DNA from: Nitrososphaerota archaeon
Lineage (GTDB): Archaea; Thermoproteota; Nitrososphaeria; Nitrososphaerales; UBA183
Length of the DNA stretch: 64,000 nucleotides
Reading direction: 5' to 3'
Assembly: GCA_029784795.1 (NCBI GenBank)
Contig: JAFMAW010000002.1
Location: 62,001-126,000 of the forward strand
The notes beneath the pieces are model-generated. The model was not told where the DNA came from, searched no databases, and saw only the letters and a program-made list of their open reading frames with translations. The translations under genes were made by a program, and so were the position numbers. Below are positions 50,875 through 58,084 of this stretch, piece by piece (the stretch's first letter is position 1; each line of letters begins with the position of its first letter).

Positions 50875-50899
50875 GGCAGGGCCCTGAGCCCCTGCCTCC

Positions 50900-51031
50900 T
50901 TAGCGGTTCCGCTTGATGTCTACGTCGATATCAAGCTCGAGGGGGGCGTTTGCTGCGCGTTTTCGCTTCGGACGCTTCGTTTGCTCGGGGTGCAGGCGCT
51001 CCCGGTCCGTCCCCGCCTCCCCTGTGGTCAC
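50900..51031 (-). CDS. Putative microprotein with alternating acidic/hydrophobic strand motif
   Basis: 43 residues from GTG 51031: a basic cluster KRPKRKR, then LELDIDVDIKRNR at the very end. Its stop is followed by a purine-rich AAGGAGG and the zinc-finger gene 25 bp on, so they could be cotranscribed. The DIDVD segment is shared at DNA level with 53644-53667 and 56320-56343. TATA-like GTTTATAGTT overlaps the MFS promoter. The start is uncertain. Real coding status is unproved. Confidence 0.35.
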   Translation of the reverse strand: MTTGEAGTDRERLHPEQTKRPKRKRAANAPLELDIDVDIKRNR

Positions 51032-51040
51032 ACGTCGTGA

Positions 51041-51055
51041 GCCAACTATAAACAT
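51041..51055 (+). promoter_or_regulatory. TATA box of the MFS gene, possibly bidirectional
   Basis: CCAACTATAAACATC is centred about 28 bp before TTG 51078. Its complement GTTTATAGTT could serve the opposite-strand microprotein ORF. Confidence 0.55.
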
Positions 51056-51077
51056 CAGTCCCAGCTCCGGCGGCAGC

Positions 51078-52319
51078 TTGAACAAGAACGTGCGCCTCCT
51101 CGGGGTCGCATCCGCGGTGCGGCTCCTCGGCGCAGCGATGGTGTACCCGTTCCTCTCGCTCTACCTCAAGAACGTGGCCGGCCTGGGGTACGCGGAGATC
51201 GGCGCCCTCCTTGTCCTCGTGGCCGTCCTCCCGCTCGCCGTCACGCCCTTCGGGGGGCTGATAACCGACAGGGCGGGGAGACGGAGGGTCTTCATCGCTG
51301 GGCTCACCGGGGAGGCAGCTTCGGTCTTCCTGATCGCCGTGAGCATGCGGTTCGAACTCGTCGCAGGGATCCTCTTCGGAGGGGCCATGGCCGGGGTCGC
51401 GGGCTCGATAGCGCAGCCTGCGATCCAGGCGTACGTCGCAGACCTGACCGACGTGAAGGACAGGACGATGGCCTACACCTGGGTCAGGATAGGGTTCAAC
51501 GTCGGCTTCACCTTGGGGGTGGCGGCGGGCGGGGTGCTGATCGGGTTCATCGGATACCCTGAGACCGCCCTCGTGACCACGGGGATCCTCGTCGGCGGGG
51601 TGGTCTTCATCCTCATCATGCTCGACCCTTCCCCCTACGACGCGGCCCGCTCCAGGGGGGCGTCCCTCGCCGAGGCGCCTCGCCCGGCGTCGAGGCCCGG
51701 ATCCTTCCGAGCCAGCCTCAGGATACTGGCGGCGGACAGGACCTTCCTCGTCCTCTGCTTCGCCTCGGTCTTCTCGGGGCTGATCTATGGGAACTGGGGG
51801 ACGACGTTCGTCCTTTACTCCAACACCATCCTCTTCGTGCCGACCGGGATCCTCGGGCTCGCCCTCGCGCTCAACGGCGTCATAGTCATCTTCGGCCAGA
51901 TGCCGACGACCAAGTTGATGACAGGGAGGAAGCACACCTACTCTGCCGTCCTCGCGGTCGTCCTCATGGGGGCCTCCTTCGTCGCCCTCGGAGGGATCAG
52001 CCTGGTGGCCGGGGGTGCGCTCGTGGCCGTGTTCACCTTCGTCGTCCTCCTGACGATAGGGGAGAACCTCGGGGCGATCCCCTCCATGACCCTGGCGTCC
52101 AACGTCGCCCCTGCGACTGAGATAGGGAACTACAACGGCGTCTTCGGCATGTTCAACGGCATCGGGGGGAGCATCTCCCCGCTCCTGGGGGGCCTGGTCC
52201 TCGCGTACGTGGCCAGCCCCCTGGCGGAGTGGCTCATACTAGCGATACCGTGCGTCCCTGCGATACTCCTCTTCCAGTGGGTTGGAAGGAGGATACCGCT
52301 GGCCGCGAACACGGTGTGA
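51078..52319 (+). CDS. Major facilitator superfamily transporter
   Basis: 413 residues with 12 predicted spans in two halves. The loop 2-3 motif GGLITDRAGRRRV (MFS motif A GxLaDrxGrRx) is present. TTG 51078 is chosen because the TATA box is 28 bp upstream and the extra residues from ATG 50913 are not membrane-protein-like and overlap the other promoter. Substrate unknown; the set resembles drug/sugar efflux MFS proteins. Confidence 0.85.
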   Translation: MNKNVRLLGVASAVRLLGAAMVYPFLSLYLKNVAGLGYAEIGALLVLVAVLPLAVTPFGGLITDRAGRRRVFIAGLTGEAASVFLIAVSMRFELVAGILFGGAMAGVAGSIAQPAIQAYVADLTDVKDRTMAYTWVRIGFNVGFTLGVAAGGVLIGFIGYPETALVTTGILVGGVVFILIMLDPSPYDAARSRGASLAEAPRPASRPGSFRASLRILAADRTFLVLCFASVFSGLIYGNWGTTFVLYSNTILFVPTGILGLALALNGVIVIFGQMPTTKLMTGRKHTYSAVLAVVLMGASFVALGGISLVAGGALVAVFTFVVLLTIGENLGAIPSMTLASNVAPATEIGNYNGVFGMFNGIGGSISPLLGGLVLAYVASPLAEWLILAIPCVPAILLFQWVGRRIPLAANTV

Positions 52320-52411
52320 GGGGGCCGCGTAGCCCGCCCGCGGGGAACGCGTCCGAGCCGTCCCCGCCCCGCTCCCTCCCGCCCGGGCCCCGACACGCCC
52401 GGCCTTCCCGG

Positions 52412-52717
52412 TCATGCTCCGGGCGCCGCCCTGGCCCGCCCCTTCTTCTGAGCAGGCCTCGGGGCCTTCGTCACACGCACAGCGCCGACAGGAAGATAGC
52501 AGTACTTCCGCTTCTTTGCGAAGTAGCGGAACCCCTTCCGGGGCCCAGACGCTATCTCGCGCCTTTCCTTCAGCTCGACCCGGTGGGTGAACCTGTGGTA
52601 CCGGTATGCCCCATACGGGCTCTTCCTCGTCACCAGATTGTACGCTATGACCTTCCCCCTCTGCCCGCCGCACTTTGGGCATCTTTGGCCTTTGACCCAC
52701 GTGTTGACGCCCTCCAC
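52412..52717 (-). CDS. Basic zinc-ribbon protein
   Basis: 101 residues. RCPKCGGQRGKV at the start gives one CxxC pair; the rest is strongly basic (RKSPYGAYRYHRFTHRVEL, KKRKYCYLP), suggesting nucleic-acid binding. It uses the TATA-like CGCTTAAGTAG about 25 bp upstream. No family recognised. Confidence 0.65.
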   Translation of the reverse strand: MEGVNTWVKGQRCPKCGGQRGKVIAYNLVTRKSPYGAYRYHRFTHRVELKERREIASGPRKGFRYFAKKRKYCYLPVGAVRVTKAPRPAQKKGRARAAPGA

Positions 52718-52749
52718 GGTCGGCCACGTTTGGCGAGTTCTACTTAAGC

Positions 52750-52814
52750 GTGGTGCAAAGACTCACAGCATGGGGGTGCTTTCCCAAAGAAATATTGGCT
52801 CTAAATTGCACCAC
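52750..52814. repeat. 65-bp region bounded by a 9-bp inverted repeat
   Basis: GTGGTGCAA at 52750-52758 and TTGCACCAC at 52806-52814 are perfect inverted repeats. Between them lie a second inverted pair (CCAA/TTGG) and CAGCATGGGGGTGC. The region has no protein-like frame and could fold as a small RNA, or be a regulator site pair near the promoter of the basic zinc-ribbon gene. Downstream is a GGGGGG/CCCCCC hairpin at 52907-52924; the remaining 52815-53000 shows nothing else. Confidence 0.4.
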
Positions 52815-53021
52815 CTGGAGGTCCGCCTCCTGGACGCCGCGGACAGGGGTCGCCCTGCCGTCTTGGTCGTCGGGGCGGCCGGGGCCGGGCGGGACGGGTG
52901 GCCGGAGGGGGGTCGGCGCCCCCCGAACAAAACCATGCCCCGGGTACTACTTTGTTGAGCTGTGACACCATCCCTTTACAGTTCGAATTCTAAATCACAT
53001 CATAACATGATTGAGCACAAG

Positions 53022-53195
53022 ATGGCAAAGAAGACGGCGATCTCGGTGACCGTGGACAGGGACGTCCTCAGGGACTTGGACAACGCCCTGAGGGGGATGC
53101 AGTCGAGGGAGATAGAGCGGGGGAGGCTAAAGTCGAACAGGAGCAGCCTGGTCGAGGAGATACTCAGGGACTGGGTCGCCAATCGGGGCGCCTAG
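53022..53195 (+). CDS. Ribbon-helix-helix DNA-binding protein
   Basis: 57 residues from ATG 53022: KKTAISVTVDRDVLRDLDNALRG with the strand, then RSSLVEEILRDWVANRG as second helix: a stand-alone CopG-type RHH. A TATA-like TCTAAATCAC lies 25-30 bp upstream, supporting this start rather than ATG 53007 or the frame from 52962. Could be an antitoxin without its toxin or a small regulator. Confidence 0.75.
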   Translation: MAKKTAISVTVDRDVLRDLDNALRGMQSREIERGRLKSNRSSLVEEILRDWVANRGA

Positions 53196-53904
53196 ACCGG
53201 CCGGGGTTCGCTAGTTCTGGGCTCGACGACTCCAGCTGTCGCGATGGCGGAGCGCCCTCCTGACCTGCTGCCCGGCGGACCCTGGACGGGTCGTGTCGGC
53301 CATGGGGCCTTGTCCTGAGGCTCGCCCTCCTCGCGGGCGGAGGCGGGAGCTGCGAACCGGATGCCGGACGCCCAAACCCCCTGGTCGCCGCGCCTCCGTC
53401 CGACTGCGGCACGTCCGCGGAGACGCATTTCGCGGCCGCAGACACCATGCCTTCCAGGGCTGACAAATGCCGGTCGTCGTAGGGCTCCGTCTGGGATTCG
53501 GGCGCTCTCCGCACGACCTCAGCCCTGAGCCTGTCTGGCGCTCCGGCGTCAGGGCTGCTCATCCCCGCGACCCTGCGCATCCGCTGGGTCAGGCTGGCGG
53601 GCTTGCAGGGGCGCAGGGCCCAGAGGAGGCCCGGATAGGGACAATCTACGTTGATATCAAACTCGATGTAGCCGGCCCATGCCCGGCGACCATACTCCGC
53701 GGTCATCTATGGTTCCGATATAGATTAAATTTATATCCACGGCCCCCTACCGGTATTCCGTCCAGTGGGGCAATCAGAACAGCCCGCCGCCTGAATAAGG
53801 ACGGAGACGGTCCGTAAAATCGGACCCGGACATTTCCGGTTATCAAAATCAAGGGGGGCTTTCTCTTCGCGGGCCTGACCGAAGTCGGGCTCAGGACTTA
53901 GGGC
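53196..53904. other. Long intergenic region, one weak minus-strand open frame
   Basis: A minus-strand ORF from ATG 53706 to 53164 (180 residues) begins TAEYGRRAWAGYIEFDINVD and contains the shared strand motif at 53644-53667. A TATA-rich stretch (GATATAGATTAAATTTATATCC at 53717-53738) lies upstream of it. After about residue 40 the translation is low-complexity (PPPPARRASLRTRPHG) and overlaps the RHH gene, so at most a short N-terminal peptide is plausible. The interval 53740-53904 holds nothing recognisable. Confidence 0.3.
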
Positions 53905-54270
53905 TCAGTAGTAGTAAGTCGCGCTGACCGTCGCCGTCCCGTCTGTCGAGTTGGTGGTCAGCAGAGCGAGGGAATTCTCTGTCCCGGGGACTATGGGGAT
54001 GACGAAGTACAGGATGCTGGTCGAGCTGCTCGGCGCCAGCAGGATGAGCGACTGGAGGGCCCCGCCCCCTGGGTTGCCGACCCTGCGATTGGATCGCGCT
54101 GGCCTGGGACGAGACCGTCGGCCTCAGGGCCGGCTCGGCCCCCGAAGCGCTCGCGTAGTAGGATTCGAACCCTCCCACTAGGATGACCATGACCGCGACG
54201 GACGCGACCATCGGGGCATTGGACGGGCTCTTGGTCTCCGAAACTGGGTCCTGAGGGACCGCGACCGGTC
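53905..54270 (-). pseudogene. Pilin-like secreted protein gene, frameshifted
   Basis: In sense: PVAVPQDPVSETKSPSNAPM, VASVAVMVILVGGFESYYAS (hydrophobic N-terminal helix as in archaeal type IV pilins and archaellin-like proteins), SSQASAIQSQGRQP, then a one-base shift near 54085, then GGALQSLILLAPSSSTSILY to the stop YYY at 53905. A second shift separates ATG 54270 from the start of the readable frame. No intact start-to-stop frame covers the protein, so dead as sequenced. Confidence 0.6.
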
Positions 54271-54305
54271 ATTGACGTCTTCCTGCCGGGGCCGCGGTCT
54301 GGGCC

Positions 54306-55010
54306 CTATGGGATCTTCTTGCCGACCCTCAGCGTCCTGCGGGCGAGGTCGGTTATCCTCTTGTCGTGGGTGGTCACGAACATTGTCCTCCCGTCTGTCA
54401 TGTTGTCCCCCCTCAGTATCCCAAGCACCACCTCGGCCATCAGGGGGTCCAGCGCTTCGGTCGGCTCGTCCAACAAGAGTATCGGCGGGTCGTTGACCAG
54501 CGCCCTGGCGAAAGACACCATCTGCTTCTCCCCGACGCTCATCGTCCCCACGGTCTTCTTTGCGTCCTCCCTCACCCCGATCTTCTCCATGGCCGCCTCT
54601 GTCCTCTTCCTCCTCGTGTCCTTGTCGACTTTGAGGAAGCGGAGGGGGAGCTCCACGTTCTCGTAGGTGGTCAGCTCGGGGATGAGCGTCTGCGACTGGG
54701 GGACCAGCCCGATGGTCTGGGCCCTGAACGCAGCCAGCTCGTCGTCGTCCATGGCGCCCAGGTCCTTCCCCATGACTGTGATCGACCCGGAGGTCGGCCT
54801 CTCGATGCCTGCGAACATGTTGATCAGCGTCGTCTTCCCGCTCCCTATGGGGCCGGCCAGGGCGACGAACGTCCCCCGGAGCAGCTGGAAGTGCAGGTCG
54901 GTGTACACCTCCCTCTCGCCATAAGACTTGGCGACGTGCCTTACTTCGACCGAGAACCTGTCGTTCGTCGTCGTCGTCCGCTCAGGCCTTAGCTCTGCTA
55001 ACTGCGCCAA
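54306..55010 (-). CDS. ABC transporter ATP-binding protein (LolD/MacB type)
   Basis: 234 residues. Walker A GPIGSGKTTL at 53-62, signature TMSVGEKQMVSFARAL (degenerate, with MSVGE for LSGGQ), Walker B ILLLDEPTEALD, His loop VTTHDKR. Such ATPases work with FtsX-like permeases in export or lipoprotein release. The permease gene upstream overlaps it by 13 bp. Confidence 0.92.
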   Translation of the reverse strand: MAQLAELRPERTTTTNDRFSVEVRHVAKSYGEREVYTDLHFQLLRGTFVALAGPIGSGKTTLINMFAGIERPTSGSITVMGKDLGAMDDDELAAFRAQTIGLVPQSQTLIPELTTYENVELPLRFLKVDKDTRRKRTEAAMEKIGVREDAKKTVGTMSVGEKQMVSFARALVNDPPILLLDEPTEALDPLMAEVVLGILRGDNMTDGRTMFVTTHDKRITDLARRTLRVGKKIP

Positions 55011-55483
55011 GTCGCCCTTCCTCCGGTGTAGGTCCCGATGGCCAGCGCCGCGGACGATGCTACGACCACAGCTACCACGCCGTACACGGTTGACAGGGCG
55101 AGCCCAGGGCCGGCGAGGACAGAGCCGAGCGCTGCCCCGACGACCGCCCCCACGGCGGACCCGAGGGCGCCGTAGGCCAGCACGGAGCCGAATATAGCCG
55201 AAGAGATGCTCGAGCTGGTGGCGCCTATGGAGCGCAGGTCGGACACCGTCTTCCCGGACCTCCTGAGTATGTCGATCGATATCGCGGCCGAGCAGACCGC
55301 CAGGGACGCGAACACCACCGCCACGGCGACGACCAGCCCCGCGACTCCGAGCGCCTGGGCCGCCGCTGCGCCGTTGAGCGCCACCGCAGCCGAGAACGTG
55401 GCGACCATCAGGTGGGTTGAACCGGTTATCCTGAGACTGCGCGCGATGGGGCCTCCCCGCTGCGTCAGGGTACCTGCCCTCAA
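54998..55483 (-). CDS. FtsX-like permease, short
   Basis: 161 residues with four hydrophobic segments. SGKTVSDLRSIGATSSSISSAIFGSVLAYGALGSAVGAVVGAALGS has the FtsX-type sequence, in which the soluble loop and first part are missing. MacB/FtsX permeases usually have about 380 residues, so this may be a half-size version or truncated. Overlaps the ATPase gene; together an ABC unit. Confidence 0.6.
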   Translation of the reverse strand: MRAGTLTQRGGPIARSLRITGSTHLMVATFSAAVALNGAAAAQALGVAGLVVAVAVVFASLAVCSAAISIDILRRSGKTVSDLRSIGATSSSISSAIFGSVLAYGALGSAVGAVVGAALGSVLAGPGLALSTVYGVVAVVVASSAALAIGTYTGGRATWRS

Positions 55484-55542
55484 CCGTCCGGCGCCTCCAC
55501 CACTGATTGCAAGGGGCTATCCCTACAGGTGAGCGGGACGGC

Positions 55543-56223
55543 CTACTCGGCCGTTGCCTGGACTGCCTTCTGCACCGGTGCCTGAGCCACCTGCTTCTGC
55601 TGCTGCTTCTCTTCCCTCTTCTCCTGCTGCTGCGAAAGCGGCTCGGTGGCAGTCTTCAGCATCCTAGAGAGGTCTTCCATCTCCTGGGAGTTCCTCCTCT
55701 GCATGGCCTGGCAGGACTCGGCGGCGACCTTGAAGGCGGCCTCGTCGATCTCCCCCGCCCTGAACTGGACCTTGATGTCCACCAGGAACCTGTCGAGTGT
55801 CTCCCTCTGCCCCTCCAGCTCGCCGATCCTCACGGCCATCGACTCAGCCAGAGACTTGTACGAGTCCTGTATCTTGGACGCGTCGTCAGAGTACTTCGTC
55901 ATGCTCTCCTCGAAGAGCGTCCGCGGGATCTCCCCTTCGCGGGCGAGGTCCTGGAGCGCCTTGGCCCTCCTCTTCACGCCCTCGATCTCCTTGCCAAGGG
56001 CGTCGCTCTCCACCCTCCACGCGGGTATCAGCACGAACCCCTCCGACGTCGACACTATCCTCTGGCTAGGATACTCGGTGAAGTCGCCGTTCCCCTGGTC
56101 GACCCCGACCGACTTCAGTTCCCCGGAGGTGTCGACGGAAAATCCGACGACGAAACCGACGTACCTCCCGTAGGTGTCCTTTACGGGCTTGTCCACAAGC
56201 TTCCCCAGTGCTTCTGCACGCAT
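55543..56223 (-). CDS. cdvA: CdvA, ESCRT-III-associated cell division protein
   Basis: 226 residues. N-terminal PRC-barrel-like part GKLVDKPVKDTYGRYVGFVVGFSVDTSGELKSVGVDQGNGDFTEYP, followed by coiled coil (about 65-200). It matches the archaeal CdvA pattern including IKVQFRAGEIDEAAFKVAAE. CdvA is recruited early to the division site and brings CdvB (ESCRT-III). cdvB and cdvC are not in this window. TATA-like CCACTATAAC lies 25-30 bp before the ATG. The C-terminal tail is Gln/Glu/Lys rich. Confidence 0.92.
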   Translation of the reverse strand: MRAEALGKLVDKPVKDTYGRYVGFVVGFSVDTSGELKSVGVDQGNGDFTEYPSQRIVSTSEGFVLIPAWRVESDALGKEIEGVKRRAKALQDLAREGEIPRTLFEESMTKYSDDASKIQDSYKSLAESMAVRIGELEGQRETLDRFLVDIKVQFRAGEIDEAAFKVAAESCQAMQRRNSQEMEDLSRMLKTATEPLSQQQEKREEKQQQKQVAQAPVQKAVQATAE

Positions 56224-56247
56224 GCTGGTGATTTACCAGCGGGCGGG

Positions 56248-56433
56248 TTATAGTGGAAAGTGTGAATTTCGGCGCGCAAATAGGTCAATTCGTTTGACCT
56301 TCTTGCGGCGGCGGGGGCTATCTAGCTCGATATCGACCTCGATATCAGCGTCGTCCTCCACCGCGTCTTCACCGGTCAGCCTCCTCAGGGCCCGGGACCC
56401 GGGGTCGGCGGGCGAAACCAGCTTTGGCTTCAG
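56248..56433 (-). CDS. Putative microprotein upstream of cdvA with alternating strand motif
   Basis: 61 residues if translation starts at CTG 56433 overlapping the stop of the DCC gene: KPKLVSPADPGSRALRRLTG, EDAVEDDADIEVDIELDS, PRRRKKVKRIDLFARRN. The acidic/hydrophobic strand is followed by a strongly basic patch. A GTG 32 codons upstream of the end would give a 37-residue form. The frame ends in the cdvA promoter. It may be a cdvA-linked regulator or just a conserved spacer. Confidence 0.4.
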   Translation of the reverse strand: MKPKLVSPADPGSRALRRLTGEDAVEDDADIEVDIELDSPRRRKKVKRIDLFARRNSHFPL

Positions 56434-56786
56434 TCCCGGCCGCAGCTTCCGGCGTCGTGGAGGCGGGCGAGGGTGTCGTAGGCGAAGCCGGCTACTCCGC
56501 GGACTGCCCTGCTCGACCTCATCGCCCTGGAGATCAGGGCGCCGCCTGGGAGCTGCGATGCCAGCGCGGGGAGGGCGTCGGCGCCGCTGGCACAGACGCC
56601 TTCGTCAGATATCATGTGGAACGACCTGCGCCTGCTCCCCGGAGGGATGCCGTCGAGCACGCCTGCGCCCTCCGCCTCGGCCAGCCCGACGAAGCGCACC
56701 CTGTGCCTGGGGTCCATGAAGCCGACGGCTCGCCTGAACGCGGTGCAGGGCCCGCAGTCAGAGTCGTAGGCGAGGGTGTAGCGCAT
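56430..56786 (-). CDS. DCC (DUF393) thiol-disulfide family protein
   Basis: 118 residues beginning MRYTLAYDSDCGPCTAFRRA: the DxxCxxC motif of the DCC family, thioredoxin-fold-like proteins of unknown substrate. Length and the following FVGLAEAEG part fit. It lies between a transposase-like gene and the cdvA region on the same strand. Confidence 0.75.
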   Translation of the reverse strand: MRYTLAYDSDCGPCTAFRRAVGFMDPRHRVRFVGLAEAEGAGVLDGIPPGSRRRSFHMISDEGVCASGADALPALASQLPGGALISRAMRSSRAVRGVAGFAYDTLARLHDAGSCGRD

Positions 56787-56810
56787 CGGCCCCTTCGGGC
56801 ACGCGTTGAA

Positions 56811-57386
56811 CTAAACCCTTTCCCCGGGGGCGCCCAGGAAGAGCCGCCCGAGCTTGACTATGATGGACTGGCTCGGCATGGTCTGGAAGTAGAGGTCGAG
56901 GTTGAGCAGACCCCGGGGGTTGTTGGGCCCCGCGCCTAGCCTCAGCATCGGCCTGTTGGCACACTGGGCCGCCACCCCGGCGAGGAACCTCGCGCCGTCC
57001 TCGGCCGAGGCGTCCGGGGACGCCTGGAACGACATGATCTCCCCTGTCTCGTAGTCCCGGGCGAGCCAGAGGTGGCATCCCCTGGAGCCGTAGGTCACGT
57101 CGGCGCCGTCTATGGCGACCGAGCGCCTGTATCGTCTCTCCTCCTTGGGGAGGCTGGTCACCAAGGAGACGTAGGCGTCACGGGCTGCGATGTAGGACAT
57201 CTCCCCGAGCATCCTGGACACTTCACGGTAGGAGTAACCCGAGTTGCAGAGAGCAGCGGCGAGGATCTTCTTCTCGACAGGAACCTTGTTCCTCCTGAAG
57301 GCGCGGACCGAGACCGCCCACTCGCTGAGGAGGGTGAGGGGCCCAAGCCCCCGCGCGGAGGCCGCTTCCAGTTTCAGCGCAGACAT
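56811..57386 (-). CDS. Transposase-derived protein (DDE-like)
   Basis: 191 residues. KKILAAALCNSGYSYREVSRMLGEMSYI resembles the N-terminal HTH of archaeal IS6/IS982-like transposases, and SVAIDGADVTYGSRGCHLWLARDYETGEIMSFQAS is the first part of the DDE fold with Asp. A second acidic position and the final Glu are not in the normal place, so transposition is unlikely. No terminal repeats are found. Probably a domesticated or decayed transposase. Confidence 0.5.
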   Translation of the reverse strand: MSALKLEAASARGLGPLTLLSEWAVSVRAFRRNKVPVEKKILAAALCNSGYSYREVSRMLGEMSYIAARDAYVSLVTSLPKEERRYRRSVAIDGADVTYGSRGCHLWLARDYETGEIMSFQASPDASAEDGARFLAGVAAQCANRPMLRLGAGPNNPRGLLNLDLYFQTMPSQSIIVKLGRLFLGAPGERV

Positions 57387-58078
57387 TGCCTGGCTTTAAG
57401 ATAACGACCCGGGGCGCTTAGGCACGAAGCTCGACTTATCTTAACAGACTGCTGAGCATGTTTCGACCCGCCCCCTCGGGCGCCCGGAGGGGCGAAGGGG
57501 ACGGCTGCGGAGCTGTGAGGCTTAGCCGGACCCCCCGTTCCGAGGGCGACCCGCGCGTTGTCCCAGGACGAGACCTTTTCGGGGGTGATCTCGATGTACG
57601 CCCTCGCCTCCGCTTTCCTCTCCTCGACCCACCACGGGGGCATCTCCGCCGGCTTCCATTGCATGAGCTCGTACTTCGCGTCCATGGCCTCTTCGACCCT
57701 CGCCGCCAGGCCCGGGTCGGCTACCACCCTGGTCCTCCCCCAGATCGTCGCCCCCCTCAGCTCGACGTACCTTGTGCCTTCGTCCAGGGTGCAGCATGCC
57801 CTGCCTGATTCTGCGAGCCTGGTCTTGACTTTGTAGTCGTGGGTCCTGAGGTAGATCTTCCTGTCGAGGACGCAGAACCACATCGGGGAGACGTGGGGGT
57901 AGCCCCCCTCCATGGGGAATGCTACGTAGATCTTCTCCCTCGAGCCGACGAACCTCCAGAGCTCGGGGGCCGGGATGGGGACGTACTGCCTGTTCGCCCT
58001 CCTGTGCAGGAGCCTGGCGCCGCGTCCCTCCGTCCTTCGTCGCGCCCTCCCCCTTCCGGCGGCCCTCTGGTTCGCCAA
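57374..58078 (-). CDS. Pyridoxamine 5'-phosphate oxidase-like flavin protein
   Basis: 234 residues; core YPHVSPMWFCVLDRKIYLRTHDYKVKTRLAESGRACCTLD with VELRGATIWGRTRVV is the split beta-barrel PNPOx fold that binds FMN or F420. The N-terminal GRARRRTEGRGA part and the C-terminal 45 residues after GTGGPAKPH are not conserved; that tail crosses the inverted element at 57395-57445. TTG start 6 bp after lutB, so cotranscription is likely. Confidence 0.75.
   Translation of the reverse strand: MANQRAAGRGRARRRTEGRGARLLHRRANRQYVPIPAPELWRFVGSREKIYVAFPMEGGYPHVSPMWFCVLDRKIYLRTHDYKVKTRLAESGRACCTLDEGTRYVELRGATIWGRTRVVADPGLAARVEEAMDAKYELMQWKPAEMPPWWVEERKAEARAYIEITPEKVSSWDNARVALGTGGPAKPHSSAAVPFAPPGARGGGSKHAQQSVKISRASCLSAPGRYLKARQCLR
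57395..57445. repeat. Paired inverted element, copy 2 (TTTAAGATAACG...GACTTATCTTAAC)
   Basis: TTTAAGATAACG at 57395 and GACTTATCTTAAC at 57433 are inverted partners; the centre is again GC-rich (ACCCGGGGCG). It precedes the transposase-like gene and overlaps the PNPOx-like C-terminal tail. See copy 1 at 49053. Confidence 0.55.
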
Positions 58079-58084
58079 GCGCGG

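Noticed and set aside
52980..52990. GTTCGAATTC as a tRNA T-loop
   Set aside because: No acceptor, D or anticodon arm can be formed around it.
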